From Entrophospora sp. SA101 (taxonomy: Eukaryota > Glomeromycota > Glomeromycetes > Entrophosporales > Entrophosporaceae), in contig CAUDNR010000668.1 of the NCBI GenBank assembly GCA_958430865.1, positions 35,162 to 99,161 of the forward strand: a stretch of 64,000 bases of DNA, given 5' to 3'. Shown piece after piece: positions 24,217 to 34,799 of this stretch. The position numbers and the translations under genes were made by a program. The first letter of the stretch is position 1. The number at the start of each line of letters is the position of its first letter. The notes below the pieces were generated by a model. That model was not told the origin of the DNA, ran no database searches, and worked only from the letters and a program-made list of their open reading frames with translations.

Positions 24217-24691
24217 CGGGTCTGGGACACTTTACCGACAAGTATTGTGTTAACAATTTGCCAAGGACTGTGTGAAGACCTGGATAACTAGCTAAAAGTT
24301 TGGTTTTTTTACAACAAGTTAAATCAACCGTTAATTAACTAATAACACCATTTATTATCCTTACTTTGCATCAAAAACCAGTTCATAAAAATACAATATA
24401 GATACATGTGTAATATATTTTTTTTTTGTCTGACGAAATTGATAAAAATTGCATATTTATTTTTATACAAAAAAAAAATTTAAAATGAAATATTATGGGC
24501 AATGTCCCGAAGAAACTTTATAGTTGATCTAATGTTACGGTCATTTAATACTGTTTGAATCCGTATTTCACGATTACGATCTTGTGGTTTCTGTGAGGGT
24601 CGTGGTGTTCACCGCAAGACCATTTCTAAGTCAAGTTCGACTTTACTTTGATTATCGGTAAAGTGACCTGTCGGTAAAGTGTCCGGGCCCG
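24217..24691. mobile_element. 475-bp MITE with TTTACCGAC ends and 8-bp TSD
   Basis: The left end CGGGTCTGGGACACTTTACC is the inverse of the right end GGTAAAGTGTCCGGGCCCG, with one small gap. Perfect 8-bp direct repeats CAAGCTCA flank it (24209-24216 and 24692-24699). No coding frame. The identical left half recurs at 40709 in the duplicated block, and the near-perfect identity of the two large copies ends inside this element (about 24310 / 40801). Confidence 0.85.
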
Positions 24692-24699
24692 CAAGCTCA

Positions 24700-25392
24700 C
24701 AACTGGGAACGCAATGCGAGCTTATGGTTTTTGAGAACAAAAATTCATTTATTTTAAGTTGGGTTTGGGATTGCATCTTCTTCGTTGCAAAGAGCAAAAA
24801 ATGACATCACTCGGGCCAAGACACAGTAATCTATTTTGTAAATCCAAAACATATAAATAGGACAGCCATTTTTTTGAAAATCTTGAGTATTTTCATGAAA
24901 CAAAATCGGATCTTAATCTTTATTGTCATCCTCAAAAAATGGGGCTTCATTGTTGTTTGCTACTTGTTGCTATAATAATAAATGCTTCTCATAATTGATG
25001 GATTTCATATCTTACAAATGTAACAAATCAAATCAATTAACGAATTTTATCTCTCCTTTCCTTTTTTTTAAAAAATGTTTCCTTATAAATAAAATAAACA
25101 ATAAAAAGAGAGAGGTCATGTCACGAATGGTCAATACACCCAGCACGAGTCACCAGCAAGAGTTCCATTCTCTCACTTGCTGGACTTTAATAACACATTT
25201 AAGCGAGCCACATGGGCTCGCCATTGCATGTCTTACCCCGAGACAAGTACTAATAATGGAAAAATGAGCCTTATATTTCAAGTTGTGCATGAGGTATATA
25301 CAGTTTACAACATTTCATTGGACAAATTTTATTCTATTGAATTATTTGAAATTTTTTTTTTAATTACACAGGATTACACAATAAAAATTACG
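24700..25392. other. intergenic, nothing firm
   Basis: Frames at 24995-25267 and 25177-25416 overlap each other and lack motifs. A CACGAGTCACC..GCGAGCCACATGGGCTCGCC stretch is unusually GC-rich for the window and contains a small hairpin (GCGAGCC / GGCTCGC). Confidence 0.3.
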
Positions 25393-25740
25393 GAACGTTT
25401 GTCAATTATTCAATAGTTTGTATAGTGCAATCAAAGTAAGTGTTAAATACAAGATCAAGAAGTTTGCAAATGAACGTTTTATCAGTTATTCGATATTTTG
25501 TATAGGAGTGATTGAAATAAGTGTTAAAGGCAAGATCTGCGAAGTTGTTTGCAAAATATATTTAATGAATGTTTTATCAATTATTCAAATATAGGCAGGT
25601 TCAATCAAAATAAGTGCTAAAGTCAAGATATATTTGCAAACCAAGTTTTCCAAAATGAACGTTTTATTATTCAATAACTATATAGGCAGGTTTGATGAAG
25701 TCGGAAACCTTTTCTTCTTTTATATATGTTAAAAATCGTC
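25393..25740 (+). repeat. tandem array of about four diverged 80-90-bp units
   Basis: Repeating order in each unit: TTATCAATTATTC, then TATAGGCAGGTTCAATC, then AAATAAGTGTTAAAG, then CAAGATCT..GAAGTTTGCAAA, then ATGAACGTTTTA. A single unit is also at about 7797-7860. It lies some 200 bases upstream of the methyltransferase gene. Confidence 0.75.
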
Positions 25741-25942
25741 AAAATTGCATAACGTCCACGTGGCATTCCTCTCTGAACAAATAAATTATGTAGATCAGTC
25801 CCACACAACCAATAACTTTTGTACCTACCTGTTTTATTCAGGATTTTTACACAATTTTAAATTATTCCAAATACGCACATATTAGATAATCTACATTAAA
25901 TTAAAGAAAAAAAGAAAGGTCATAATATAGTTATTATTAATA

Positions 25943-27065
25943 ATGAGCACGGATCAACAGAAGAAACAGACTATGCAATATTTGCAAAAAACAATTGCTG
26001 AAAGTGGACAAGCAGGTAAAAAAAAAAATAAAAATAAAACAGAAGATGCTTTTGATTAATTGGTTAATCAACTAAATGATTTATAAATTTAGGATGGGAC
26101 AAATTATATATTGATCAGGCAAGGAAAAGAAATAGTGCATTTATGTTTAAATAATAATTTTGATAATAAATAAATAAATAAATGATAAATAAATAAAAAC
26201 AGGTAACGCCATGGAATAATAATAGGCCATCACCGGCATTAATAGATTTGGTTGAAGTAAAAAAATTTGAATTACCAGAAGGAAAAGGTTTAGTTCCCGG
26301 ATGTGGACAAGTAAGGAAATGAATTTTTTATCAATTAAAATTAATAATTAAATCAGAATGAAAATAAATTTTAGGGATATGATGTATTTTATTTGGCCAA
26401 TGAAAAAAGGCATATTACTGGTTTAGATTTAAGTGAAACAGTCATTGATCAAGCTATTCAAGTAAATAATATCATTATTATTTACACACATAAATTATAT
26501 AAAATTTATTAATACACATTTTTATACATATAAAGCTCCAAAAAAACAAAGCAATTGATTCTTCTATAGCAACTTTTATTGCTGGTGATTTCTTTAAACT
26601 TAGTCCAACAGAGAAATTTCAACTTGTCTATGATTACACGTAAATAAATATTTTTTAAAGAAAATTATATATATATAATAATTCTTAACAATATATATTT
26701 TATAGTTTTTTATGTGCATTACCTCCAACTTTAAGAGAATCATGGGCATCAAAAATGGCAGAATTAATTTCACCAGGTGGTGTATTAATTGCTTTAATTT
26801 TTCCTATTTGGTCTGCTAGTGATCATGAAGGTGGTCCGCCGTATGCTTTAAATCTTGAAATGTAAGCATTCATTAATTTATTCATATTGTATACAAGTAA
26901 ATGTATTTGAGTGGAGATTGATTAGTAATTTTCTTTTTTAAATATTTTTATAGATATCAAGAACTACTTGAAAATGATTTTACAAAAGAATACTTTGATC
27001 CTGATTGTCCAAGTTATGAACATAGAAAAGGATACGAAGCTATGTCTGTATGGAGACGTAAATGA
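25943..27065 (+). CDS. TPMT-family S-adenosylmethionine methyltransferase
   Basis: Seven exons by eye: 25943-26015, 26093-26118, 26203-26310, 26375-26461, 26536-26639, 26706-26861 and 26954-27065. They sum to 666 bases (221 residues) and close in frame with CGT AAA TGA. Family landmarks in order are GWDKLYIDQVTPWN (about 25-38; the family has WD..W..G.TPWD), SPALIDLV, LVPGCGQGYDVFYLA (SAM-binding motif I), TGLDLSE, FIAGDFFKL, DYTFLCALPP, SPGGVLIALIFP and GYEAMSVWRR at the C terminus. TPMT-fold enzymes move a methyl group from SAM to sulfur (thiols, thiocyanate, halide or chalcogen acceptors). Fungal members are mostly small-molecule thiol or halide methyltransferases, so the substrate is open. 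Intron 2 begins GCAAGG, not GT. Introns are 64-84 bases. Confidence 0.9.
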
Positions 27066-27234
27066 AATTTATTATATATAGAGTGTAACAAAAAATTTTG
27101 GAAATTTTTATTTATTCATTCATTCATTACTCTAAAATTATTGCATAAACATTAACAAAAAAAATATATCAAATAAAGTTTAAAATCTAAAGTTTTTTGA
27201 TATAAAAAATTAATAATTTTTTCTTTCGTGATTA
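27066..27234. other. methyltransferase 3' flank
   Basis: AT-rich 3' sequence. GTGTAACAAAAAATTTTGG at about 27083 resembles the terminus of a Tc1/mariner-type element and may belong to the relic that follows. Confidence 0.3.
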
Positions 27235-27590
27235 TCCCCCCACCGAACTAATAAGGTAATTATAACATTATTTGGAATTCTATCCCGTCATATACTGCTC
27301 TAATTCTGAGAAATCGCATGCGTATTTCTACATTCTTTTTACAATTGCCCAAAAATTTTCAATTGGATTTAAGTCTGACCAATCCATAATTTCAGGAAAA
27401 TTTTCACCAAGAAATGTTTAACAAAATTCTGGAAACGTCATGCATTCTTGTTTGTGTCTTCGTAATATACCAATATAAAAATTTGCATTCATAATTCTTC
27501 TGAAACAAAGAGAAAGGTTTTTCCTTGTATATAAAATCCTCCCATGCAAAAATTTTAGTTCGATATTTAGGAATCCTTTGTACCATTGAG
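27235..27590 (-). pseudogene. Tc1/mariner transposase C-terminal relic
   Basis: Read on the minus strand in two frames joined by a frameshift: AWEDFIYKEK, NANFYIGILRRHKQ, then ENFPEIMDWSDLNPIENFW followed by AIVKRM and a stop. The block W-S-D-L-N-P-I-E-N-F-W is the third-acidic-residue region of Tc1/mariner DDE transposases (usual form D(W)P..SPDLNPIENLW), and NANFYIGIL matches the conserved M(N)A..Y..IL segment. At least one frameshift and a premature stop are present, so it cannot encode a transposase. Confidence 0.75.
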
Positions 27591-28266
27591 TAATTTCTTT
27601 CTATTTGTTTGATTATAACTTATAACCAAAAATAATATTTCAATCTAGTAAGTTTTAATACAAATCCATAATATATTTCAAATATCAGTATCAATAATAT
27701 TTATCTGGTTCCTCTCAAAAATCGTTTGGAATTCATTATAGTATTTTCTCCAATTTCTGGTTATTTTACCTTTAGCATCACCTTCGATATATAAATGCAT
27801 TAACTGATAAATAATAATAATTAGTTCGTAGCTGGAGTATATGATAGTATAATAAAAAAATTTTCTTACTTTATAATCACGTACAAGACTTTTAAAGACA
27901 AATTTTAGATACAACACTTAAAAAAATTTCTTTTATCGTTTCAATAAGATCGTGGTATTCTTCATTGTTTTTTTTTTATTCATCAATTAAAATACGAATT
28001 AAATTCATTGGTCCACATTTTTAAAGATGAGTTAGTGGCAGCTGAAGAAGAATAAGAAAATAACAACATAGAAAATCAATCGGCATAGATAATTTTATAT
28101 GGGCCATGCTGTAACAAAACCAGACAATGTGTACATTGATATTATCAGAGATTTCAGGGATCAATATTTAGTTTTTTCATCTTTGTTTTAATAATAATAA
28201 TAACCAGAAATTAACTTGGGTTAAATATTATTTTTTTTAATGTAGTGATAGTGCTATTTTTAAATA
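27591..28266. other. intergenic relic sequence
   Basis: A 79-codon minus frame (27678-27917) may be the decayed N-terminal part of the Tc1 relic. No motif was clear. Otherwise empty. Confidence 0.25.
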
Positions 28267-28440
28267 TGTTGTGCGTGAATTTGGAATCTGCGTCAATTTG
28301 AAATTCACGCGCGCGAAATTCAAATTAGCCAATCAGAATTTTGTATTCAAAAACCCACCCCTCCTTTCTCTTTTTTTCGGCTTCTTCCTCAGTTCGGGGT
28401 AAATTTCAAATTGACACAAATTTGATTTTCACGCACAACA
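28267..28440. mobile_element. 174-bp MITE, TGTTGTGCGTGA ends
   Basis: The left TGTTGTGCGTGA pairs with the right TCACGCACAACA. Pairing continues inward with GTCAATTTGAAATT on the left against AATTTCAAATTGAC on the right. The centre holds ACGCGCGCG and a pyrimidine-rich run. No coding frame. Flanks do not show a clear duplication. Confidence 0.8.
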
Positions 28441-28902
28441 AATATATACAAATGTTCACATGTTAAGTTTTTATCAATACAAATCATTGTTATCTATTTA
28501 CTTTCTGTACATCCCTTTTTGTGGTGTCATAGTACAGTCAATGATGGTTGAATTTTTACATTTATAGCTACCAGCTTCCTGTAAATACTCTACTATATCA
28601 TTATCACTCATTTCTTCAACAATGTTGATTATTTTACAGACAATCATCTATTGAGAACAGTTATATATTAGATGGTATCAACATTAACCTTTGCTTTCCA
28701 AGTCAAAACAATACACTTAAGGGATTTTTCAAAACATTTAATATCAGTTGATATCTGCAAAGTATCTGATCTGGCTATTCTACAAAGATAGCCAGCAGGA
28801 GCATCTATAAGTAGCAGCATCATAAAAAGGTCTGCATGATAATATAGTTAATATTTTATGCAAAATTTATGAGAGTTGAAGAAAAAAAATATATCTACTG
28901 CA
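28441..28902 (-). other. decayed coding relic next to the Gag-like ORF
   Basis: On the minus strand the frame around 28800-28640 reads LIDAPAGYLCRIARSDTLQ and further broken segments, then several stops. Composition is coding-like and it abuts the Polinton-like region, so it may be another decayed gene of that element. Not identified. Confidence 0.25.
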
Positions 28903-30861
28903 TCAGGAAATTAATTTAGCGTAAACTTGCATAAATCTTACGATGCCGACGTAATATTGTGTAAATCTTACAGTGCCGACATAAGTTTTACACTTTTTTA
29001 TTATTAAACTTACAATTGACACATGTAAAAATTTTTTATATTTTCCGGATGTGGGATGAATGAAGCTAACTAATTCCAATTGCCCTATAAAAAATTTGCA
29101 TATGGAAATTCCGTATGAATTATAATTTTTATTGCTATTACTAGGGGTTCTGACCATATTTATTGACGGATTCGGGGAGCTGGGCAATCCTTCAAGTTGA
29201 TCTAATTTATTAGCAATATTGACTATTGCATAATCAATTTCCATTGGTTCGAATACTCTATTATCCTCAGTCTCAAGACCCAATTCCACATAATTTTTTA
29301 ACTCTTCATAGTATTTTGCTTTCTCAGTTTTTGGACAGAAATTTTGATATTCATATATTGGAGGATTTGTAATTCGTTGAAATGGTTGAGATTTCAGTTG
29401 TTGAACATTTTGCTGAGGCGGTTGGAATACTGGCTGTTGAACAATTTGCTGAGGTGGTTGGAATGCGGGTTGTTGTACAATTTGTTGGGGTACCTGAGAC
29501 ACCATCCCATTCATATTATTCGCACTTCCGTAATTAAATGAAGAAGGCCTACATTTGAGCCACAATTTCTTGAGATCGGTGAAAAATGCATTGATATTTG
29601 CAGGATTTGCACTTTCCATTCGATTGAAAAGGTCATTGGGTAAATGATTCATAAGGAATGACAAGGCATTAGCATCATTGTTAGCAACACCCAATAATAG
29701 GGGGCGTATTCTCATCTCATATGTTTCCAGCGTATCATTAGGTAAAAATTTTTCGTAAGCTAATCTCTGGAGAGCAACTTGCTGTGTCCCAATCATTTCT
29801 GTCTGATATTTATGATGCAACCATGCAATAAAGCGAGCTGGAGTATCAATATTATTTCCAGCATGTTGATCGGGTACATCTGCATATTTTCGACCAAGTC
29901 TACCTTTTAAAATAGCTACTTTATTGGCATCATTGAGATTAGTTATCGCAGGAATGGCTAGTATGGCATGAATTTTATTATACCATTCATCAGGCTGAAC
30001 ATGTCCATCATAGAATTCAACATTTGTGAGTAAAGGTGTAATACCAGTTAAGTCACCTATAGCTGTCATATTTGGTAGGTTATTATGAAGCATTAAAATT
30101 TGTTGATTTAAATTTATAATTATTTGCCTCGAATTTTTTTCCTTATTTTCCCATTTTTTGTGTTTCGCCTTTTGCTTGATATGTTTAGCTTTTCTCTTTG
30201 CATACTTTCTACACCAATCTTGTAAATCAGCTTGGCAATTTTGTAATTGACCTGTCTGGAAATTGTATGCCTGATTAATAAGATCAAAATTATTATTGGT
30301 ATTAACCAACTGATTGGTTAAATTACCAACTTGTTGATAATGGACTTGTGATTGGGTGTTTTCCCACTCAGCTATATCACGAAGCCTAGCTACAGCATTT
30401 TTAATATTGGTAAATTCATTTTCTATAGTAGATCGTGGGATGGCAGGTGTTCTCCGTAATATAGCATCAATATTCCTAAAAGCATTTCAAACAGATTCAG
30501 ATGTGGTCTGGTATTCATTAGGTCCTGGCACTTGAATTGTTTGAGCCATTACAAGTTTATTATACTTCCGAGATGTAATTTTTTGGATTCTATTTTTTAA
30601 CTTGATCACTTCCTCTTTGAGTATAGTCAACTGTTGCTCGCGATTGAGTAGAAATCCCTCTTTTTTATCAACATCTTTTAGAGCAGATTGAAGACGTTTT
30701 TCAAGATTGGAAACTTGAGATTTAAGTTCCTGTATTTCCTTTTCGTGTGCTATAATAGTGTTATCCTGAAATGAAATGGTTCTACTGCATTGCTCTAACT
30801 CTTTTATGAGAACGCAGATTTTTTTCTCATTTTTGCGGTTTATGTCTACTTCTTTACCCAA
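28903..30861 (-). pseudogene. coiled-coil plus Gag-like protein of the large mobile element (one nonsense codon)
   Basis: A single minus frame runs from the ATG at 30861 to 28903 and is interrupted only by one TGA at about 30487-30489. The first 124 residues form a long coiled coil (heptads around KEIQELKSQVSNLEKRLQ). After the stop come about 55 more residues in the same frame, then a second basic helix (KRKAKHIKQKAKHKKWENK), then a Gag/capsid-like helical domain: FYDGHVQPDEWYNKI, GRKYADVPDQHAG, FLPNDTLETYEMRI, FLMNHLPNDLFNRM. This pattern (a target-site W, then helices ending before a Q/P-rich linker) resembles Retrotrans_gag proteins. A QQIVQQPAFQPPQ-type repeat follows. No zinc knuckle is clear. 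An identical 837-bp copy of its 5' part, including the same TGA, lies inverted at 33963-34799. Confidence 0.6.
29985..30821 (-). repeat. left arm of an 837-bp inverted repeat
   Basis: Pairs with 33963-34799 without any length difference (coordinates always sum to 64784 at the points checked). Predicted peptides are identical in both arms. The spacer is 3,141 bp. Confidence 0.9.
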
Positions 30862-30893
30862 CTCTTTACGTAACTCTCAATTAGTACATACGT

Positions 30894-31895
30894 AAACTCG
30901 ATAAGTCGGTCATGTCAGGGCAGACCCCTGCAACTGACTTATCGAATTTCATGTGATTTTTTAATTTATTAAAATAAAAAATGTTAACATTGAAAAATAT
31001 ATAATAATAAACATTGAACTCCCTTTTTACTACCACCTTTACTAGATGATCCTTCGGTGCTCATAATTATGGTTCTATAATGTGTGTTTTTAAAGGTTAA
31101 TGTTAAGTATTTATTGTAAACAATTACAATTTTTTGAAATTTTTAAAATGTTTATTTATTATTTATATGTTATTGATTTTTTTATCTCAAACATCAGGTT
31201 GCGAAATCAACCTTTTTATACATATTTCTGAACATAATAAAATTTTATAGGAATACGAATGTATTTTTTCTTCAGACTACATCAATGATATAACTGATGA
31301 TATAACTGTTGATATAAAAATGAGATAAAAAAATATAGATGTATTGTTTGCAATTAGACAAGAATGTTCTCCGAATTATTTGAATGATACAATTGATGAT
31401 ACAACTGCTGAGATAATAAAATATTAATGCATTATTCATGATAAGAATTAATGACACAATTGATGATATAACTGCTGAGATAATAAAATATTAATACATT
31501 ATTCATAAAACATAATTGTAGTTCACAAGTGAGAATGCTCTCTTCCTTCTAAATTATAAATGAGATAATAAATGGATACAATTGATGACATAAAAATGAA
31601 CAATAAAGAGTTTTTACATCAGATATTTTATTACAAATAATCATTTTGCTAATGACAAATAAAATTATTAGATCATACGTTACTAAAATAGTAATGATGA
31701 CCCTTTACATAATGAGCTATCACGTGAGACCGACTTATCGCGATTCATTTAATTATACTTGGGCTAAGTGATTGACCGACTTAGCACTTATCATGACTTT
31801 ATATAGATTGACTAGCTTATCGAATTTTTTTAAATAGTAAAAAAACGGGGTGAAAATTTTTGGCCGAGTTAGGCCAAAACCGACTTATCAAGTTT
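30894..31895. mobile_element. 1,002-bp non-autonomous element with CGATAAGTCGGT-type ends
   Basis: The left end AAACTCGATAAGTCGGT is the inverse of the right end ACCGACTTATCAAGTTT, with one mismatch. Flanks are ACATACGT (30886-30893) and ACATATGT (31896-31903), an 8-bp duplication with one difference. Further GACTTATCG/GACTTAGCA motifs occur just inside both ends (30933, 31726, 31773 and about 31810). The interior has no gene but holds a 70-bp tandem repeat. Confidence 0.65.
31372..31509. repeat. two copies of an approximately 70-bp tandem repeat
   Basis: Unit: AATGATACAATTGATGATAC, then AACTGCTGAGATAATAAAAT, then ATTAATGCATTATTCAT. A degenerate third copy lies at about 31280-31330. Confidence 0.8.
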
Positions 31896-31978
31896 ACATA
31901 TGTATCTAGCAGTTGTAGATATGCTGGATTGAAATTATAATCCATTATTTTTATAGTTCATATTAAAATGCATCAAAA

Positions 31979-33148
31979 ATGAGTATACCTAGTATTATAA
32001 TTAACACTGATGAGGAATTAAAAATCGTTCTTCGTATAATTTATTATCACGTACCTGGATTTAGTTCAAATGCAAAGCAGTTACAAAAAGCTTGTTGGCA
32101 AGAAGGATATAATCATTTTTCCCTGCAAGATATTGCAAAATGGTTAAAGAACCAGTATGTTCATCAAATACATCTCTTTCCACAAAAATGCAAAGTGGGG
32201 GCAGGATTCCAGAAGGTATCCATTCCTAATAAAGTTCATCAGTGCGATTTATTGCCACACATTCATGATGATCAGGATGGTGAAAAAATATACCTTTACA
32301 CTTTGGTAGTCATAGACGTCGCAACTCGCAATAAAAATGGATGTTCTCTAACATTGAAGAATAGCCTAGAAGTTTGGAATGCTATAAAAGAAATATATGA
32401 AGATCCTATGTCCCCCCTTACATGGCCAAAATTATTGATGCTGGATGGCGGTAGGGAATTCTCTGGAAATTTTTTGTGGGGAATGGAATGGTATAATGTC
32501 TCTATCTGGGTTGTTGATCTTTATAGCTTTGAAAGCCTAGCATTGGTTAAAGCATTAAAACGAAGGTTAGTGCAAATAATATACAAAATTCAATATGCTA
32601 TAGAATCCAAGTTACCAGCAGGAGAAATGCTCGACATTATGGAATAAAGTTCTCGAAGCAATTTTGATAATATGAATCATACTCCAACACGTCTTATTGG
32701 TATGGCACCTATTGATGCAATGAAGTTGGAAAAAGTAATATCTAAACCTTCCATAAAACCCAAGAGGTCAATCGGAGAAAACGAAGAACAAATACCAAAA
32801 GGCACTACTGTTCGATACTTATTAAAAACCGGAGAATTGGAAGGAGGCCATACACGCAGAGCAACTGATCCATACTTCTCGTTACATGTTTATCGAATCA
32901 GAAGAATTGTTGTTGGAAAAAACCCACCACAGCCAGTTTTATATTATTTAGAGAAGGAACCAGTTGAATCCACAAAACATTTAATGGGACGTAATCCTCG
33001 TAGACCATTCAAAATGGAAGAATTGCAAATCGTAGATATGGAAAATCTTGAATATCCGCCAGATGAATTTATCCAGAAATATCATTATCATCCTCGAAAT
33101 ACATCATTATCAATTGGAAGAGTCTTGGAGGTAACCCTTCTTGATTAA
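31979..33148 (+). pseudogene. Polinton/Maverick-type retroviral-like integrase, disabled
   Basis: Two frames (31979-32647 and 32672-33148) in the same register, with an apparently frameshifted stretch between them where another frame reads LWNKVLEAILII. Order: helical N-part ending WLKNQYVHQIH, then the rve core with D90 (HQCDLL), TLVVIDVATRNKNG, D156 (LMLDGGREFSGNF), and at the position for the catalytic Glu, K191 in LVKALKRRL. Then NHTPTRLIGMAPIDAM and an SH3/chromo-like C-part (VRYLLKTGELEGG, PYFSLHVYRIRRIV, FKMEELQIVD). The whole layout, especially the DLL core and the VYRI...YYLE...EEL tail, matches integrases of Polintons. The Glu-to-Lys change plus the interruption mean it is inactive. 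A retrotransposon integrase is less likely because no RT or RNase H lies beside it. Confidence 0.82.
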
Positions 33149-33154
33149 AGCTTC

Positions 33155-33637
33155 TCATATAAAAGATTCAATATCCACTAAATATGGTATTTCGATGAGG
33201 CATACACCTTCCTTTTTGCATAGATCCCGCTTTTTTTGATCACGCTTCTTCTGTAAATCTAAATCCACATAACCATTGGGGTGAAAGTGCTTTGGGACAA
33301 GCTGGAAATGATGTTGGCCATTAAATTCAAAGGCCAGTTGTAATTCCTTATTATAACTGTCAAGATGTAATCCTTCTAAGAATTTAGGTCAGGATGGTGG
33401 AAATTCTTTTCCTAACAGATCTTTGAATATATACCTTGATCTATGTTCTCCTTTCGAATGGGGACAAAGGGGACACCAGTCATATCTCTTCGTAATAACT
33501 TCAATTGGTCTCTCCCATAAGAGATTTCTATTGCATGAAAATAAGAAAGTTGTAGATCCAGTTTGGATGTGAACTTTTCCTCCACGTTTTTCTGCATAAA
33601 TTTGAGCCTCGGTAAGGTTCAACATGTTTATACTCAT
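33155..33637 (-). pseudogene. zinc-finger plus PD-(D/E)XK-like endonuclease, one nonsense codon
   Basis: A minus frame from the ATG at 33637 to the TGA at 33155, broken by a single in-frame TGA at 33389-33391. The N-part reads AEKRGGKV, then FSCNRNLLWER, then YDWCPLCPHSKGEH: the spaced C and WCPLC pattern of treble-clef fingers found in tandem in related proteins. After the stop the frame continues FLEGLHLDSYNKELQLAFEF, NGQHHFQ, then QKKRDQKKRDLCKKEGVCLI. The E-F-x-G-x-H-H-F, R-D-x-K and LIEIPY pattern resembles Vsr/PD-(D/E)XK nucleases. It ends 7 bases from the integrase end, tail to tail. It would nick or cut DNA, perhaps in a homing-type role within the element (inference). Confidence 0.65.
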
Positions 33638-33706
33638 TTCTAGGAAAAATTCGCAAAAAAAATATAGTCAGTATCAGAATGAAGTACTATTTTATGTATA
33701 TACTAT

Positions 33707-33963
33707 TGATGAATCAAACCACCAAAAAAAAATCTTTAGATGATGTTGTACATAATTTAATGAGGCTGTGCAAGTATTATTTTTGCTGAAAGCAGTTACT
33801 TCGTAGCTAGAATTTTAACATGTATGACACATGATCGCAATAATGTAATTCAAAAAATCACGTGCGTTCCAAATTGGAACAGAGATCACTTTGCTAGAAA
33901 AATATTAATATATTCAGAATTGTGACTAATATTTTATCTCAGAAATTATATCAGAATGAAGTA
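33707..33963 (+). repeat. 257-bp direct repeat, copy 1
   Basis: Identical as far as read to 34792-35048, offset 1085 bases. It begins TGATGAATCAAACCACC and ends ATATCAGAATGAAGTA. The two copies flank the inverted Gag fragment. Confidence 0.92.
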
Positions 33964-34799
33964 AATCTGCGTTCTCATAAAAGAGTTAGAGCAATGCAGT
34001 AGAACCATTTCATTTCAGGATAACACTATTATAGCACACGAAAAGGAAATACAGGAACTTAAATCTCAAGTTTCCAATCTTGAAAAACGTCTTCAATCTG
34101 CTCTAAAAGATGTTGATAAAAAAGAGGGATTTCTACTCAATCGCGAGCAACAGTTGACTATACTCAAAGAGGAAGTGATCAAGTTAAAAAATAGAATCCA
34201 AAAAATTACATCTCGGAAGTATAATAAACTTGTAATGGCTCAAACAATTCAAGTGCCAGGACCTAATGAATACCAGACCACATCTGAATCTGTTTGAAAT
34301 GCTTTTAGGAATATTGATGCTATATTACGGAGAACACCTGCCATCCCACGATCTACTATAGAAAATGAATTTACCAATATTAAAAATGCTGTAGCTAGGC
34401 TTCGTGATATAGCTGAGTGGGAAAACACCCAATCACAAGTCCATTATCAACAAGTTGGTAATTTAACCAATCAGTTGGTTAATACCAATAATAATTTTGA
34501 TCTTATTAATCAGGCATACAATTTCCAGACAGGTCAATTACAAAATTGCCAAGCTGATTTACAAGATTGGTGTAGAAAGTATGCAAAGAGAAAAGCTAAA
34601 CATATCAAGCAAAAGGCGAAACACAAAAAATGGGAAAATAAGGAAAAAAATTCGAGGCAAATAATTATAAATTTAAATCAACAAATTTTAATGCTTCATA
34701 ATAACCTACCAAATATGACAGCTATAGGTGACTTAACTGGTATTACACCTTTACTCACAAATGTTGAATTCTATGATGGACATGTTCAGCCTGATGAAT
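33963..34799 (+). repeat. right arm of the 837-bp inverted repeat (Gag-like 5' fragment)
   Basis: Inverted copy of 29985-30821 carrying the coiled-coil part and the first 108 residues after the second Met of the Gag-like ORF. It includes the same TGA nonsense codon. It has no start of its own and is cut off at VQPDE by the junction TGATGAAT. Confidence 0.92.

Noticed and set aside
29985..34799. Treating the 837-bp inverted repeat as terminal inverted repeats of the mobile element
   Set aside because: The arms lie inside the Gag-like gene, one arm ends at a microhomology junction within direct repeats, and genes continue outside both arms.
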